From Sesamum alatum (taxonomy: Eukaryota > Streptophyta > Magnoliopsida > Lamiales > Pedaliaceae), in contig JACGWO010000010.1 of assembly GCA_034509735.1 (NCBI GenBank), positions 15,203,193-15,267,192 on the forward strand: 64,000 bases of DNA. The letters run 5' to 3'. Below the pieces are notes generated by a model. It searched no databases. It had not been told where the DNA came from and worked only from the letters and a program-made list of their open reading frames with translations. Positions 35,508-47,707 of the stretch are shown piece by piece (the stretch's first letter is position 1; every line of letters starts with the position of its first letter). The translations under genes and the position numbers were made by a program.

Positions 35508-36836
35508 TAGGGCCGATCAAAAAAAATTAAAATCGTTCGAAATCGCTCGAATTAAATTGAATCGAATCGTTTTTTATGATTTATCTTCCATACTGAGATT
35601 TTAAATTTTGAGTACAATTAAACTGCACTATTGATTTGGTTTTAATTTAGAGCTTGTAAAAATCTTCAAAAATCGAACTGCTCTGTTAAATATATAATTT
35701 TTTTAAAACTATATATATATATATATAATAATTTGATAAAATAATTAATTGTTTAGAAGAATTTCATATTCAAATTATATAAGCCAAATTCATAGTAATT
35801 TGATAAAAGAATGTGTTTAATCCTGTAAGCTCATAGGACTTTAAGCTCGTTAGATCCTTCTTCAATTTTCTCATTAGTTTTTCCCCTTCTTTCTTTTTTT
35901 TTCTTTTTTTTTCCTCACTCCCCCTTTCCTGCCTCTCTCTTTTCTCTCTTTCGCCGCTTCTATTCTCTATTCTCTCTCAGTCTCTTCGCTGCTCTTGCAT
36001 TTTTTATTCTTTCCCAATCTTCTTTTTTTTATCCCCTTTCCCCTCTCCCTTTCTCCTCTTCGTTCGCCGCGCCTCCACCGCCTTCACCAAGCACTGCCAC
36101 TAGCCCTGCTGCAGAAATTTTGTGAAGTTTTTGAAAATCTTTTACAATATGATGTTGAAATTCTCTAATTCATCTTATATCACTTCAAATGCATTTTTTC
36201 ATGAACTTGCAACTTTACATGTGAGTTTGTTTACTATGATGAATAAGGGAGACTACCACATGGTATCAATGGCTATTTACATGAGAGACAAATTCAATAA
36301 ATATTGTGAGAATATTGATAATATGAATTGTTCTGTATAGAGTATTACTTGGTACTAGTCATCAAATATTGATTAAGGATTAATTAAGTTTGATATGCTT
36401 TCTTGACAATATATTTGATATGTCCATAACTGACATTCGCGTTTGTTGGATTAAGTGTTTTCCTGTTGCTTAATTTTCTAGATTGTCAACATTGATATCA
36501 AACTCATGGCTTCAACAATTAATTACTATATATGTCATTATATTTTAATCTATTTAAAGTTGTGGAGAGTGTTGGTGATCTATGATGCAAAATATTGGTC
36601 TTTTGTGCTTGCTTTATACAAATACTTGTTTTACTTCTTGATTTTTGTTAGCCTCAATATCTTGTTTTTGTTATAAGTATTAAAACCGCCCCAAATCGCT
36701 CGAAACCGCCCAAAACCACACTTTTGATTTTGGTTTTAAAAGTGAAAATTTGAAAAATTATTTTATAAAACCGCCAATTGCAATTCGATTTGAAAATAGC
36801 TTTAAAAAAATCGAAACCGCACAGTGAGCACCCCTA
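35508..36836. mobile_element. hAT element with transposase remnant
   Basis: The element begins TAGGG(C)CGATC and ends GTGAGCACCCCTA, the TAGGGGTGnnCA-type end of plant hAT elements. Both ends continue into 'aaatcg(c/t)tcgaa' blocks. Flanking octamers TTTGTCCC (35500-35507) and ATTGTCCC (36837-36844) match at 7 of 8. Within it, 36122-36340 encodes a piece of hAT transposase. Pyrimidine-rich sequence at 35870-36110 may be a leader. Confidence 0.75.
36122..36340 (+). pseudogene. hAT transposase fragment
   Basis: The 72-codon frame reads 'KFLKIFYNMMLKFSNSSYITSNAFFHELATLHVSL...MVSMAIYMRDKFNKYCENIDNMN'. It matches the block between the catalytic core and the C-terminal dimerisation domain of RICESLEEPER/DAYSLEEPER-like hAT transposases, where a Y-(V/I)-T-S-N-x-F-F run and 'M..KF.KYW.NI..MN' are typical. 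The N-terminal BED finger, catalytic residues and C-terminal domain are absent. It is an internal-deletion remnant. Confidence 0.65.
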
Positions 36837-36875
36837 ATTGTCCCTTAGGGAAGATGGTAGCTAAATATTTCAGAG

Positions 36876-39054
36876 TTTTTTTTTTTTTTTTTGGGTAAAG
36901 ATAAATTGCATTAATATAAAAAGAAAGGGGGGAGGGGGGGAAGGGTACATCCGGACCAAGGCACCAGCCCGAGGTCCAACAAAAAGAGTCAGCATTCAAC
37001 AAAATATACAATCAAAACAACGCAACAACAAAATAAGAACAAGACACAAGAAGCTGAAACCGGATCTAAGAGCCCCAACCAAAAGAAATGATCAAGGAGC
37101 ACTAGGAGGGGGACTCTCATGGGAGGTACCCGAGGTCAAGATCGTTAGGGATAGCATCAGGGGAACCAACAAGCTCCTGGAAAGAGTTGTGACAATGATC
37201 GCTTGCCTTCATCAAAGGCAAGAAACAAACTTCCAATGCCAGAAGAAGACGGTGACGAAGCAAGGCGGACTTGAGATGGAGGAGTCGGAAGCAAGTGCGA
37301 TCGTGGTCTAGACAATGAGCCAGGAATGGGGGTCGATGCAGGAGGAGGGGCGTGGCTGCATGGGGCACCGACCTGGTGAGCTTTGAGTTTAAGTAAAAAT
37401 ACCGCAATGGGGTGTTGTGTCGGCCTGAGAGAGGATGGGCATGAGCTGAGGAGTGCCCAAGAGACTGACAAGAACGGCATTTGGAGGTGATCCATTCATA
37501 CTCAACATCAACTCGGCTAGGAGATTCAACACCATCCACTGAGGGGCTCATAACCATAACATGGCGCGGGAGGGTGGACTCAAAGTCAAGCATAATGCAT
37601 ATACGAGAGAAGTCCAGCTTCGTGTATGCTTTCGTGAAGCCGTCTGAGTAGAGAGGACGACCAATGCCACTGGCCACAGTGCTAAGGCCATCATCAGTCC
37701 AGAACTCGACCGAAAGGTGGCGAAGTCGAATCTAGATCGGGACTGGGTATAGTTCTGCTTATGGAGTGCCAATCTGGGAACCCTACACTGGAGAATGATA
37801 GGCTGACCTTGGAAGAGCCAAGGACCGCCTTCAAGTGCCTCATCCATGGCAGAGGATGTCTCAAAGGTGAGGAAAAAGAAACCATTTTCCGTAGCAATAA
37901 CTTCTTTAACCAATGGCCAAGAAGAGTGAACGTAGTCTTTGAGCATATGGTAGGCTGGTTTACAGCCCAAGAAGTATCCAACGGCTGTGTTAGCCCGTCG
38001 TTTAGAACATTCTGAAATCATGGCTAACGACGGCCGAACCACAACTTTGCCATTTTGTCGAACCGGAGCAATGTAACGAAGTATTTTATGGGCGGAATTT
38101 TCAAATGAATCAGCAAAACAGTCCGTAGAAGGGGCTACCGACGACGAAGGCCGAAGGGGACAACACCAAAAAAGAAACCCGAATGGCCTTAGTGAGCGGC
38201 CAACGGAAGCGACGGAGCTAATTCAATACCAGAAGCTATACTTACCTTTGCAAAAGGGGCAGCCATGGGAGGCGAAGGGACAACCAAACCATCAGCTATT
38301 GGAGGTGGCTGCGCATCCCTAGGAGATGAAGAGGCGCGGCCAACCAATGGGGAAGGTGAAGGGTCACCCACAAATGAGCAAGGCGGTGACGCAATTGGTG
38401 GTGAAGGCGGTGGCACCCCAGAATGTGAAGAGTCCGAGGCTGAAAATGGCTGATGGTGGACATTGATAGTAGCCCTAGGAGATGAAGAGTCAAGTGGCGG
38501 AACACAAGGTGAAGGAAGACCAAAAGACATTGTCGGTGGAGGAACATAAGTGTAGGAAGACCGAAAGACATTACCGACGACGAATCTTGGAGGATAACTC
38601 GATGAACACGGCGGGGAGCGTGGGGGGAAAGGAGTGAGGATGTGCTTCGATGAGGGCGTAAGAGTTGGACAAGATGACTTTGGATTTGCAGCACCATTCA
38701 AAGAAAGTAATAGATCTTTCGCATCTTTAAGATCAGCCAAGGCACGGAGATTACCTTCTTCAAGAATCCGAGCAACAAGAGAGGAGAACTCATCGATATT
38801 GAAGGGATTAAAAAAAGGGTGGTTTTCGAGTCCTCCACAAGCGACGGTGCAAAAATGGCATCTCCCTCTCCATGACAAGCCAAGGAGTCCACAGCCCCCT
38901 CTCCTCCCATAAGTTCGACCGGGTTTGAGCCGCCGGTAGCCATGGAAGAACCAATGGGACATGGTGAGGATGAGTGTGAAATGTGAGAGAGGAGAGTGTG
39001 TGTAGTGTGTGAGAGAGGGAGGAGAGAATTTGGCTTCTTTTTCCTAGCCATTTT
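36876..39054 (-). mobile_element. ORF1-only LINE (L1 type) with poly(A) and 15-bp target duplication
   Basis: On the minus strand the element starts just before the ATG of ORF1 and ends '...ttaatgcaatttatctttaccc' followed by about 17 A. The flanks are CTAAATATTTCAGAG (36861-36875) and CTAAATATTTCAAAG (39055-39069), identical at 14 of 15 bases, the long variable duplication made by target-primed reverse transcription. Only ORF1 and a 3' untranslated region (36893-37116) are present. No endonuclease/reverse-transcriptase ORF2 is seen. Length is 2,179 bp. Confidence 0.85.
37117..39051 (-). pseudogene. LINE ORF1 (DUF4283-like plus zinc knuckle), frameshifted
   Basis: The reading starts 'MARKKKPNSLLPLSH', changes frame near 38830 into a Pro/Ser-rich segment ('LEEGNLRALADLKDAKDL'), then shifts again into 'GYFLGCKPAYHMLKDYVHSSWPLV...NGFFFLTFETSSAMDEALEGGPWLFQGQPIIL' (38042-37700). 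That last block is the DUF4283 fold typical of plant LINE ORF1. After a third shift near 37680 come 'ASGIGRPLYSDGFTKAY' and a zinc-knuckle motif 'CRSCQSLGHSSAHAH', which lacks the final cysteine of CX2CX4HX4C. ORF1 protein would bind element RNA. At least three frameshifts make this a pseudogene. Confidence 0.75.
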
Positions 39055-39069
39055 CTAAATATTTCAAAG

Positions 39070-41019
39070 TTGAGGAGTTGAATTCGAAATCTATTGGAAG
39101 CACGTGTGTGTTAGTGGGTGCATGTGTGGGTTGAAAAGGAAAAAAGAGATTCATTGCAATTATACAATTATCCTTGCAAGCAAGCAGTTCGAATGGATTG
39201 AATTTAATTTATTGGTAATTAGATTGAAAAGTATAAGGGGTTGAATGTAAATTACTCTCCCTTTGATATTGAAAATAAGCAAATATTTCCCTATAAAAAA
39301 AAAAAAAAAAACTGCCCCTCACATGACTTTGTGCCATTCAGGCACATTTTTCAATTTTTTATTTTTATTTTTAATCATAAAATTACATTTTCAAAAGTTA
39401 CAAAATAAATATTATGAATAAATTTTTTTAAACATATTTAAATTGAAATTTTGACATAATGATTGGGTGATACACTCCCTTGAATTGGAATTTCTGTCTA
39501 TTGATTTCATCCTAATGATTTATTTCTGCTTTCTATTTAGTTTATATTAACTAGTAGTTAACTCTCAATTCAACCCCCCAATTTAGTAACTATAAACTAG
39601 ACTAAGAAATTAATACATAATTCCCTAAAGATTAAACTTGATTCCACTATTGCTAATCAATAATTAATTTTGACAATTTCGACAACCGATCAAGAGACTC
39701 AACATGCTTGATGTGGTTCATATAATTCAATAACCTTGACTTAAACTGTAGAAGATATTTTGTGATTATTGAAACTGGATGAAAAAAACTCATTCTTTTT
39801 CTTATTGAAAAATGACATTAGTACCACTTGATCCGATTCAATTAACTGTCTTAGGTAGCAAAATCATCCTTAAATATCTTTTAACTTCAAATTATAGTAA
39901 ACATAAATCAAATTATTCAGGATTTTATGTTCCAACGTGTTACTCTTTTTAGTATATATTCGTTTGAAGACATTCTAATTTCTCTCACACTCAAATGAGA
40001 TACTTGTTTGACAAAAAAATTGAGTTGCCAACTTTAGAAGATTATGTGCACTTACGCCAAATAATTTTCACCATTTGTTTAGGAGAGAAGAAAAAATATA
40101 TTATAAACGGTCCAGAAAAAATGAAGTAAAGAGATAATTAACTTAGAAAACTTGCATTTTTGGTCCCACATGATATATGGTGTTGCTCTTTTAGTCCCAT
40201 ATGTTATGACTTTATCACATATGATCCCATAAGATAAAAAAAAAGTGTAATATTTTTAGTTCCAAGGTCATTTCAACTTATAATTGTAGGACGGAAAATC
40301 ATTTGTATGTGGTCAAAGGTGGTAGGAAAACTACCATGCTTGTGGGAGGAATATGAAGATGATTAGTGTCATTTTCTTGTCATTTAAGTCGGATTTATAT
40401 ATAGTCATAACATTTTAATAGCTTGGTTTAATTAAATTTATGTAGTTTTGGCATATTATAATCTCCAATTATAAATGATACTATTATTAGTGAGATGTTA
40501 AATTTTGTGCATTAACTGACTGCAAAAATAAACAGATTGAAAAAATAAACTGCAAAAGCAAACTGGCTTCATTGATTCAAAGTACTCAAGGTATGAAAAT
40601 TTAATCTTTCCTTGATTTTAATATTTTTTTATTATCAATTCTTTTTTTTTATAAGTTCACGTATATGTGATTTTATATGTTAATTATAGATTCTTTTATT
40701 TAATTTATATTTACGATTGTGCGTATTTTGATTATTTTATTACTAATCTTTGATAGAGAGATTGATTTTGCAGATACCTTTTATCGATCAGAATCAATAC
40801 TTTCATTGCAATTTTAATTTTTTTATTGTCAATAATTTTGTTATTCGAGTTCATGAATTATGTGACATATACAATTGTTTCATAATAATAATAAAAAAAT
40901 CCTTAAAACTATTAAGTGTACTTTAAAAAAAAAAAAAAAGATTCAAGACAAAATTCATACCTATCTTTATTGCACGTGGAAGTTGAAAATTCATTCCTAT
41001 TTATGTCTTATATATGTAA
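39070..41019. other. Unassigned intergenic DNA
   Basis: AT-rich with an A-run at 39292-39310 and T/A-rich microsatellites. Between 40150 and 40275 the 'ggtcccacatgatat...agtcccatatgtta...gatcccataaga' blocks look like part of an unplaced repeat. No gene is supported. Confidence 0.45.
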
Positions 41020-42002
41020 TGTGAGCAAAATCTGTCCAATCAAAAGGATGAACTTGGGCCGGAAGTCTGGAATCGAACGCTAGATTGATGCGAGGAAAGA
41101 GGACCTGCAAAACAAGCGTTAACACTCCGACGCTCAAGTCAGTAACTTTCTAGAAAAAGATAATTGAAAACATAATAAACGTGAGTAATGAAATCATGTT
41201 AGGTGTAGCATGAAACGTTCGTGTAGCGTGCAAAAAGTCGAAATTTGTTACCCACTAAGGGTGAAGACGGGATATTTATAGGCGAAACAGTCTTATCGGG
41301 TTGAGAAGTCTATTAAAATTAGGACTCTTAGAAGATGCTAGAGTGAGGACTCCTTGATCCCCGGGAGGAAGGACAGTGGATAACTCCTCCTTGAACCTCG
41401 GCCGAGTTTGGTGGATAAGGGGGCCTTTTCAGAATTCGGTTACCTCGCAACACTGGCAGTTGACGTGGACCATCCCAGATTACGCTGGCGGTCCTCGTAT
41501 CTACTACCCTGGGCCACCAAGCCATGCAGGCGGATCTGGGCCAAATATGATTGACCCTACATCCCTAAGTTAGTTCTTCTCTTGGATCAAGTGGGGACGC
41601 GAGCCTTTCCGGATTGGGCTTCACCAAGTGGGTTGCTCGGATCTTCGGCCCAACCATGGCCTTTGTGATTTCTGGGCTTTACTTGTTAGGCCTGGACCAG
41701 GCCTGCCTAATTATTCCTTACCACTCAGTCCTCCCCACTTTGAGAGGAGGAGGTCCTGGCCCTCTTTCCGAGAGTAGCATGGTTCTCTTGGGAATCTTAA
41801 CATTAAGAAAGGGGGCAACCCTCTTGGACTTCGGGACCGTGTCAGTGATTTGACGGCTATGATGCAAGACACTTCGTTCTCCGGGCGTGTGGGCTGGCAT
41901 TGTTGCAGAGGCGGGAAAGTTACATGCTAAACCGCCTTCTGGGTATTTGGTAACCACCCAATCCCTGGCGGTTACGTGGCACGCAAGTGCATAATCATAG
42001 CA
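41020..42002 (-). repeat. 3' LTR of Tat-2
   Basis: On the minus strand it starts TGCTATGATTATGCACTTG at 42002 and ends ...GATTTTGCTCACA at 41020. A TATA-type box (CGCCTATAAATATCCCG) lies at about 41268-41285, and the downstream 'acttgagcgtcggagtg...gcaggtcc' block is typical of plant LTR U5 regions. There is no second LTR to compare, so the left boundary is inferred from TG...CA. Confidence 0.65.
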
Positions 42003-42020
42003 GACCACCCCCATCTGCCT
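42003..42020 (-). promoter_or_regulatory. Polypurine tract of Tat-2
   Basis: On the minus strand AGGCAGATGGGGGTGGTC directly precedes the TGCTATG start of the LTR, in the same position and of the same type as the tract of Tat-1. Confidence 0.55.
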
Positions 42021-42200
42021 TTTAACTTCCTTTCATTTGATTTCTTCCACTTTCCCCCCGCGATTTTGGACAGAGAAAAGCCTTACTCTTGCCTTCTTGC
42101 TTTTCGTTCTTCTTCCTTGTAAGTGTCCGTCGCCTTAAACTTTTTACTTCTCACGCTTTGTTTTTCTTCTTAAAGAAAAGTTGCGTCTTCTTTGTGAAAA

Positions 42201-44640
42201 ATGGTGTCTTCTGATGAGTCTATTCGTTTGATTAGGGAAAAATGGGCAGACGATGATGCTGGCTTGCCACCTCTGGGGGGCCACCCTCTGGTCCTTCCTC
42301 GTTTGGAAGGAGTTGCCGGTGGAGTATCAGGAATGTAGCGAAGGGGCCTCGTTGCTTGTTAGATGAGCCTCCTAGTGGGGGTGAGGGTCCTACCAGCGAT
42401 GAGGAGGAGGTGGTGGATTCCTCGCATGGAGGGGAGGTGGAGCCTCCCGTCGCTGGTGGAGAAAGAGTGAGGGAAAGTAGCCCCATCCTCCTGGAAGGTG
42501 TCTCCTCCTCGCTTTGGGCTTTCGATCTGGGGGCTCTATCTGTTGAATTCCATATTCCCCCTAACTTCACCCTCTTGGTCCCCTTTCTGACAGTCGTCCT
42601 GATTTCCCGCCTCCCAACTGCTTGTGTTTTTTTGTTGCCCAGCTGAAACCGAGCCTTCGTTTCCCCATTCTCCACTTTTACGTAGATTTGCTCGTACCTT
42701 TGGGGTCCCCCTGAATCAACTGGCCCAAACTCTTTTCGACTTTTGGCTAGTTTCGCCATGATTTTTAAGTATAATGGTCTTTACCCCACTGGCCAAGGAC
42801 TTCTTGTCCTGTTTTCGACTGAAAAAGTCTGAACCCGGCATCTTCCAATTTTCCCCCGTCGAGGGGTGCATTTCCTACCTGCTCATAATGTCTCAAGTTA
42901 TGGCGGGACAATTTTTTCTTTGTCCTTCCTCCTTCTCCCTAGGACTTCCCCTATGATTGGTTGTACGATCTCCCTCATGTTGTCTTCTTTTCTATTCATG
43001 ATCGGGACCCTACTATGACGGCCGTCATCCAAGACCTCAACTCCTGGCCATATGACTGCCGAGGATTTATAGAGGAGAGGCTTCTGTCTTACTTCAAGCT
43101 CAGCCTAAGTGTGGTCTCCCTTGAGGAGCCACTAGGCATTAGTTGTCTCCTGCGCATTTTTCTTTTTTGATTTTTCTCGCTCCTTACTCTGTATTGATTT
43201 TTTTGCATTTTCTGCAGAACGCATAATGTTCAGTAAGTATTTGCGAAGCGGCATCTAGAGCGGCTCAAGGAGCCGCCAGGCGACACCTCGTAGTCGCCCT
43301 TCTGAGGGGACTCTCACTTCTGGCGACTCCATGGGGAAGCGAGCTGCCTCAGTCCCTCAGGGCTCTTCCAAGCGGGCCTCTTCCTCCGTCGTTCCCCTGC
43401 AAGTATCTTTGCGCTCTGGGGTGGTTACTCTGCCAATTTTGCCCCTTCCTTATTGGGACACCAGTAGCTCCTCTCCTCCCCGTTAAAGGTTCATCCCTTA
43501 GTGGGACCTCTTCTCCCACCAATCTCTGGTGAAGGAGCCTGAGGGAGGGAACTCCCTGGCCTTAGATTTTCAGAAGGGGGCTTTGCCTGGGGATAGGAAG
43601 ATCCTATCGCAGGCCACCATGCCCGGGTATTTTTCTATCTTTCTTTTTCCTTTATCTTAATTGCTGATGCATTCTTCTTTTTCAGGAAGTTGCAGTGCTG
43701 GGTGAAGTACTCTCGCGCCCTTAAGTCCCACCTCCTCATCCTTCAGATGATCAGAGGAATAGGCTAGAGGGAAGGTGGATCGCTTGGGGGGAGAGCTGAC
43801 TAAGGCCAAGGGCTAAGAAGGCGGCCTAGGAGTTGGCCCAGGGGGCTGAGGAGAGAGCCCAGGTGGCATAGGACAATATGGAGCAGTTGCAAAAGCAATT
43901 GATGGCGGTGATGGAGAGTCAGTCCACTACCCTGTCGAAAGCTCAAGAGCAAGCTTCCAAGGACTTCCCTAACTCCTCAGAGGGGTGCGAGTACCTGGAG
44001 GCCTACTGGGAGAGCTGCGTTACTGGATTTAGGAAGTTCGACGACTTCAAAACGGAGCTGGGTCGTTTAGCTGGTCCTTTTCTAGAATACGGCTTCAAGG
44101 CCTGCCAGCAGCAATTTGCTGCCAATGGTTATCCTCCCTAAAGATTGGATGCTTCCTTCCTCGACTTCAAGGCGGTCCTGGACGGGGCTCCTGATCCTCT
44201 TGCTCCTTCAGCTCCCAGTGCCGAGTCCCCCCCAGTGGCCTCAGGTACCAAGTTAACTAAGTTGTTTGCTGTAATAACCCCCATCTTTAGATTCTTAAAT
44301 GACATGTCTAGTCACTTCCTCTCAGATGAGGAGCTGGACCTGATAATGGACACGACTATGGAGGAAGTGAGGAACCCCACTGAAGTTCCTGAGGATGAGA
44401 AGGAGCCTGCTGCGGAGGATGTCGCCGCCCCAGAGCCTGCTGCCATTGTCTCCCCCCAGAGGAGTCGCCCGCTGAAACTGCTCCCCCTGTTGCTGAGAAG
44501 AAAGGAATGGAAGGAGAGGAAAAGGCCTCGCCTGTGGGGCAACATAATTGAAATGTACCCCTTCCCCTTTAAACTAGTGTCTTATTCCCCCACCACCGGT
44601 AGGGATGAAACAATTTTAATTTTTGTTTTTGAATGATTCG
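42201..44640 (+). pseudogene. Opposite-strand ORF (aORF) of Tat-2
   Basis: Starts 'MVSSDESIRLIREKWADDDAGLPPLGG' at 42201, hits a TAG near 42336, and continues in other frames. Those include an acidic segment ('SDEEEVVDSSHGGEVEPP', 42356-42646) and, across shifts, 'YNGLYPTGQGLL', 'FPYDWLYDLPHVVFF' and 'SWPYDCRGFIEERLLSYFK' (42960-43120). This resembles the 'putative gypsy type transposon' domain of plant antisense ORFs. The C-terminal part (43878-44141) is helical, 'YLEAYWESCVTGFRKFDDFKTELGRL', then acidic/Pro-rich. Intron-like joins (gtatttttc...tttttcag, 43628-43685) suggest it was spliced. It is convergent with pol. Confidence 0.6.
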
Positions 44641-45179
44641 GCCCTCAACTGGTTTGACTGGGGGTCCTTGTTATTACGTGCTTTGGATGCCCCTATCTGT
44701 TTGAGGTTGCCGCCTATATATGTATTTCCTTTCTTGTTAATGCATGTCTGCCTTGGGGGTATATCTTAGATGCATGCTGCCTAGTGCCATACTTGAAGTT
44801 CTACATGCCTGGATATAATTGATAAAGTTTAAAATGAGAAGGAGAAAATTGTCCCTATAGTTAGTACTTGTCATGCTTTTGCTTGGGTTGGCTGCCTATG
44901 CTTTATGACAGGGCTTTTATTTTAGACTCCAAATGCCTGTATGAAATCAGGGCTTACATTTTGAGGGGGGAGAATAGAGGTGCCTGCTCACGGGGGCAGG
45001 AGTTCTTTTCGGCCCCTAAAGGCTTTTCTGGGTGAAATGGAAGAGAAACATGAAAATTTAGAATAGGTACCTTATACAGGGCCTGAAACCTTATTCCTAA
45101 AACTCATCTTTTTCTTCTCAAGGGTTTTATGAAAATACTGATAGTATAGAAATACTTGCCAAGAAGAACTTTTCTGGCT

Positions 45180-45530
45180 TGAGAGGGTCTTGCCTCGTGA
45201 GGATTAGCTCTTGAGAGGGCTTCTTAGGGGGAGCCCCCACTAGAAGGATCTCTTGTTAAGGGGACTTTATTGCTGAGGGAGTCCCATAGAGGGAACTTTT
45301 ATTCTTGAAGAGGAGCTATGCTGAGGAAGCTTCGATTTTGAGAAAGGGCCCTGCTGAGGGGGCTTACTCCGAAGTGGACTCCGCTGAGAGAGCCTTAGTT
45401 TTGAGAGGGAGCCCTGCTGAGGGGGCTTATTCCGAAGGGGTCTCTGCTGAGGAAGTCTATGAATAGAATTTCTTAAGGTTCTAAATATTCCAGGGTCAAG
45501 GGAGAGAGAGTCCTTCTCCATCCTCTAACT
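45180..45530. repeat. Short-repeat tract in the Tat-2 3' region
   Basis: Recurring blocks such as 'ccctgctgagggggctta(c/t)tccgaag', 'ttttgaga(a/g)(a/g)gggccc' and 'gctgag(g/a)(g/a)ag' give a minus-strand peptide repeat ('PLR(N/S)KPPQQG'). It occupies the same place, between integrase and antisense ORF, as the palindromic array of Tat-1. Confidence 0.6.
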
Positions 45531-45817
45531 CATATGCTCCTCGACCCAATACACCCATCATCTTATAGGGGCCTTCCTAAGTAGGGTCCAGTTTCCCTAC
45601 TAGTTTAGACGCTTCCACCTTCCGGAGAACCAGGTCACCCACTTGAAAGTTTCGAGGCTTGAGCAGGCGATTATGGACCTTAATCATCAGGCTTTTATAC
45701 CTTTGCATTCGAAGGAATGTTTTTTTCTCGTAACTCCGCTATGAGATCTAGATTTATTTGAGTAAGTTGTTATCCCCCTCAGAGTAGCCCATAATCCTGT
45801 GTGAGGGCATGCCTAAT

Positions 45818-46567
45818 TCACCAAGGATCACTGCATCCATTCCATATACAAAGGAAAATGGGCTTTCCCCTGTAGGGTTCGTGGGGGTAGTACGGTAGGC
45901 CATAGGACGCTAGATAACTCTTCCAGCCAATTTTCCCCAACTTGTCTAATCTCTTCTTGACCTCTTGGACCAAAGTCCTGTTGGTGACTTCTACTTGTCC
46001 GTTAGCTTGAGGATGTGCTACGGATGTAAACCTTTGTTTAATTCGCATGTTCCCACACCAGTCTTGTATCTTCTGTCCCTGGAACTGCCTCCTATTATCA
46101 AAGATAATTTCTCTGGGAATCCCGAAATGGCAGATTATATTTTTTCAAATAAACTTCATGACTTCTCCTTTAGTGATACGTGCGAGAGGTTCTGCCTCCA
46201 CCCACTTAGAAAAGAAGTTAATGGCTGCTAACAGGAACTTCCTTTGGCTTGATGCCAGGGGGAAAGGTCCCACCAGATCCATCCCTTACTGTGCAAAGGG
46301 GCGGGGGGCTAATAGCATTGATAATGGCTCCGCTAGTTGGTGTGTGAGGGAGGCGTGCTTTTGACATTTATCACACCTCCTGACTAAAGATTTAGCATCT
46401 TGCCTCAAGGTGGGCGAAAAATATCCAGCCTTCAGGGCTTTGTTAGCGAGGGCTAGTGCCCCTATATGTGATCCACAACAACCTTCGTGAATTTCCTTCA
46501 AGACATACAACCCGTTCCCCTGGGAGAGGCACCTTAGTAGCGAGTGCGTGAAAGATTTCTTATACAA
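45818..46567 (-). pseudogene. Integrase of Tat-2, fragmented
   Basis: The minus-strand frame 46567-46286 carries the zinc-finger domain: 'HEGCCGSHIGALALANKALKAGYFSP' followed by 'CDKCQKHASLTHQLAEPLS'. The first catalytic block lies in broken frames around 46280-46050. Frame 46048-45818 carries the third catalytic acid in 'HPQANGQVEVTNRTLVQEVKKRL'. The C-terminal module is degraded. It would catalyse insertion of element DNA; this copy is split across frames. Confidence 0.78.
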
Positions 46568-46871
46568 TGTGTCCCCATGTAGGAGGAATCTTGTGGCCTT
46601 CTTCTTTAGCCGAGCTGCCTCCTATTGGTCCTTCGAGAGATGGCCTACTCCAACCAGGCCCGAATGGCTTGCCTCCAATCTTCGGTCTGGTAACATGTTT
46701 GGACTTCTGAGGGGGAATCTCCCCCAGGGAGGTACTGGATAGTTATCTGCTGGGTTCTGCAGTCTTCCAGGGCCTCGCTAGTTTAGACATGTAGTCTGCC
46801 TTGCCGTTTTCTTTCTTCGGAATTTGAACGAGCCTGAAGTTGTGGAACTTTGACTTCTATTCCTCTATCAT

Positions 46872-47400
46872 TCACAAATATTTCCTTATTGTGTCTTCCT
46901 TAGCCTCGTAACTTCCTTCTACTTGTTTTACGATGAGTTGGGAGTCAGAGTATGCTATGAGCTGTCGCGCTCCTGCCTCCCAGGCCATCTTCATCCCTAA
47001 AGCCAAGGCTTCATATTCGGCCTCATTATTGGAGGCTTTGAACCCGAATTTGATAGCAAATTCTAGGTCTACCCCCTCAAGGGAGGTAATGACCAGGCCT
47101 GCATCGCTGCCTTGCGCCGTGGAGGACCCGTCCACATGTAATAACCAGCGTCCCCCCTCAGGGGGTGAAAAAGTTATTTCGAACATGAAGTCCACCAGGG
47201 CTTGAGCCTTGATCGTGGTGCGAGGAAGATATGTTATGTCATGCTCACTTAATTCTATGGCCCATTTGATCAAGTGTCCAGAGGTGTCAGGCTTCCCTAG
47301 GACCTGTTTAAGAGGATGATTAGTACGCACTCCTATAGGGTGCGACATGAAGTACGGCCTCAACCTACGAGCGGTGCTGACCAACTCGAACGCTATTTTT
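46872..47400 (-). pseudogene. RNase H region of Tat-2
   Basis: The 170-residue frame begins with the connection block ('STARRLRPYFMSHPIGVRTNHPLKQVLGKPDTSGHLIKWAIELSEHDI') and continues with the plant-type second RNase H. All three visible acidic blocks are intact: 'LHVDGSSTAQGSDAGL', 'NNEAEYEALALGM' and 'LIAYSDSQLIVKQVEG'. This is the best-preserved domain of the element. It would remove the RNA strand of the RNA:DNA hybrid. The frame ends after 'TIRKYL' at a stop (46872). Confidence 0.85.
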
Positions 47401-47668
47401 TCAATATTAGTGTATCATCCTTCAGCCCTGTTGAGGACCTTACTAGCATAATATATAGGCATCTGATTGCCGTCTTATTCTCTTAATAGGACAGAACTTA
47501 CTGCCTAAGCTGAGGCGACAAGATAGACGTATATTTCAATATTAGTGTATCATCCTTCAGCCCTGTTGAGGACCTTACTAGCATAATATATAGGCATCTG
47601 ATTGCCGTCTTATTCTCTTAATAGGACAGAACTTACTGCCTAAGCTGAGGCGACAAGATAGACGTATA
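47399..47668 (-). repeat. 135-bp perfect-looking tandem duplication in Tat-2 pol
   Basis: 47399-47533 and 47534-47668 read the same base for base by eye. The unit lies between the reverse transcriptase thumb and the RNase H frame. 135 is a multiple of three, so it would add 45 codons rather than shift the frame. The duplicated copies show no visible divergence although the element is heavily mutated. Confidence 0.9.
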
Positions 47669-47707
47669 GGATGTCCCCTGGCACTGGTTTGACCAAGAGG
47701 GGGAGCT

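Noticed and set aside
40920..40940. A-run that could be the tail of a retroposed gene
   Set aside because: No target duplication or coding sequence adjoins it; simple A-runs are frequent in this DNA.
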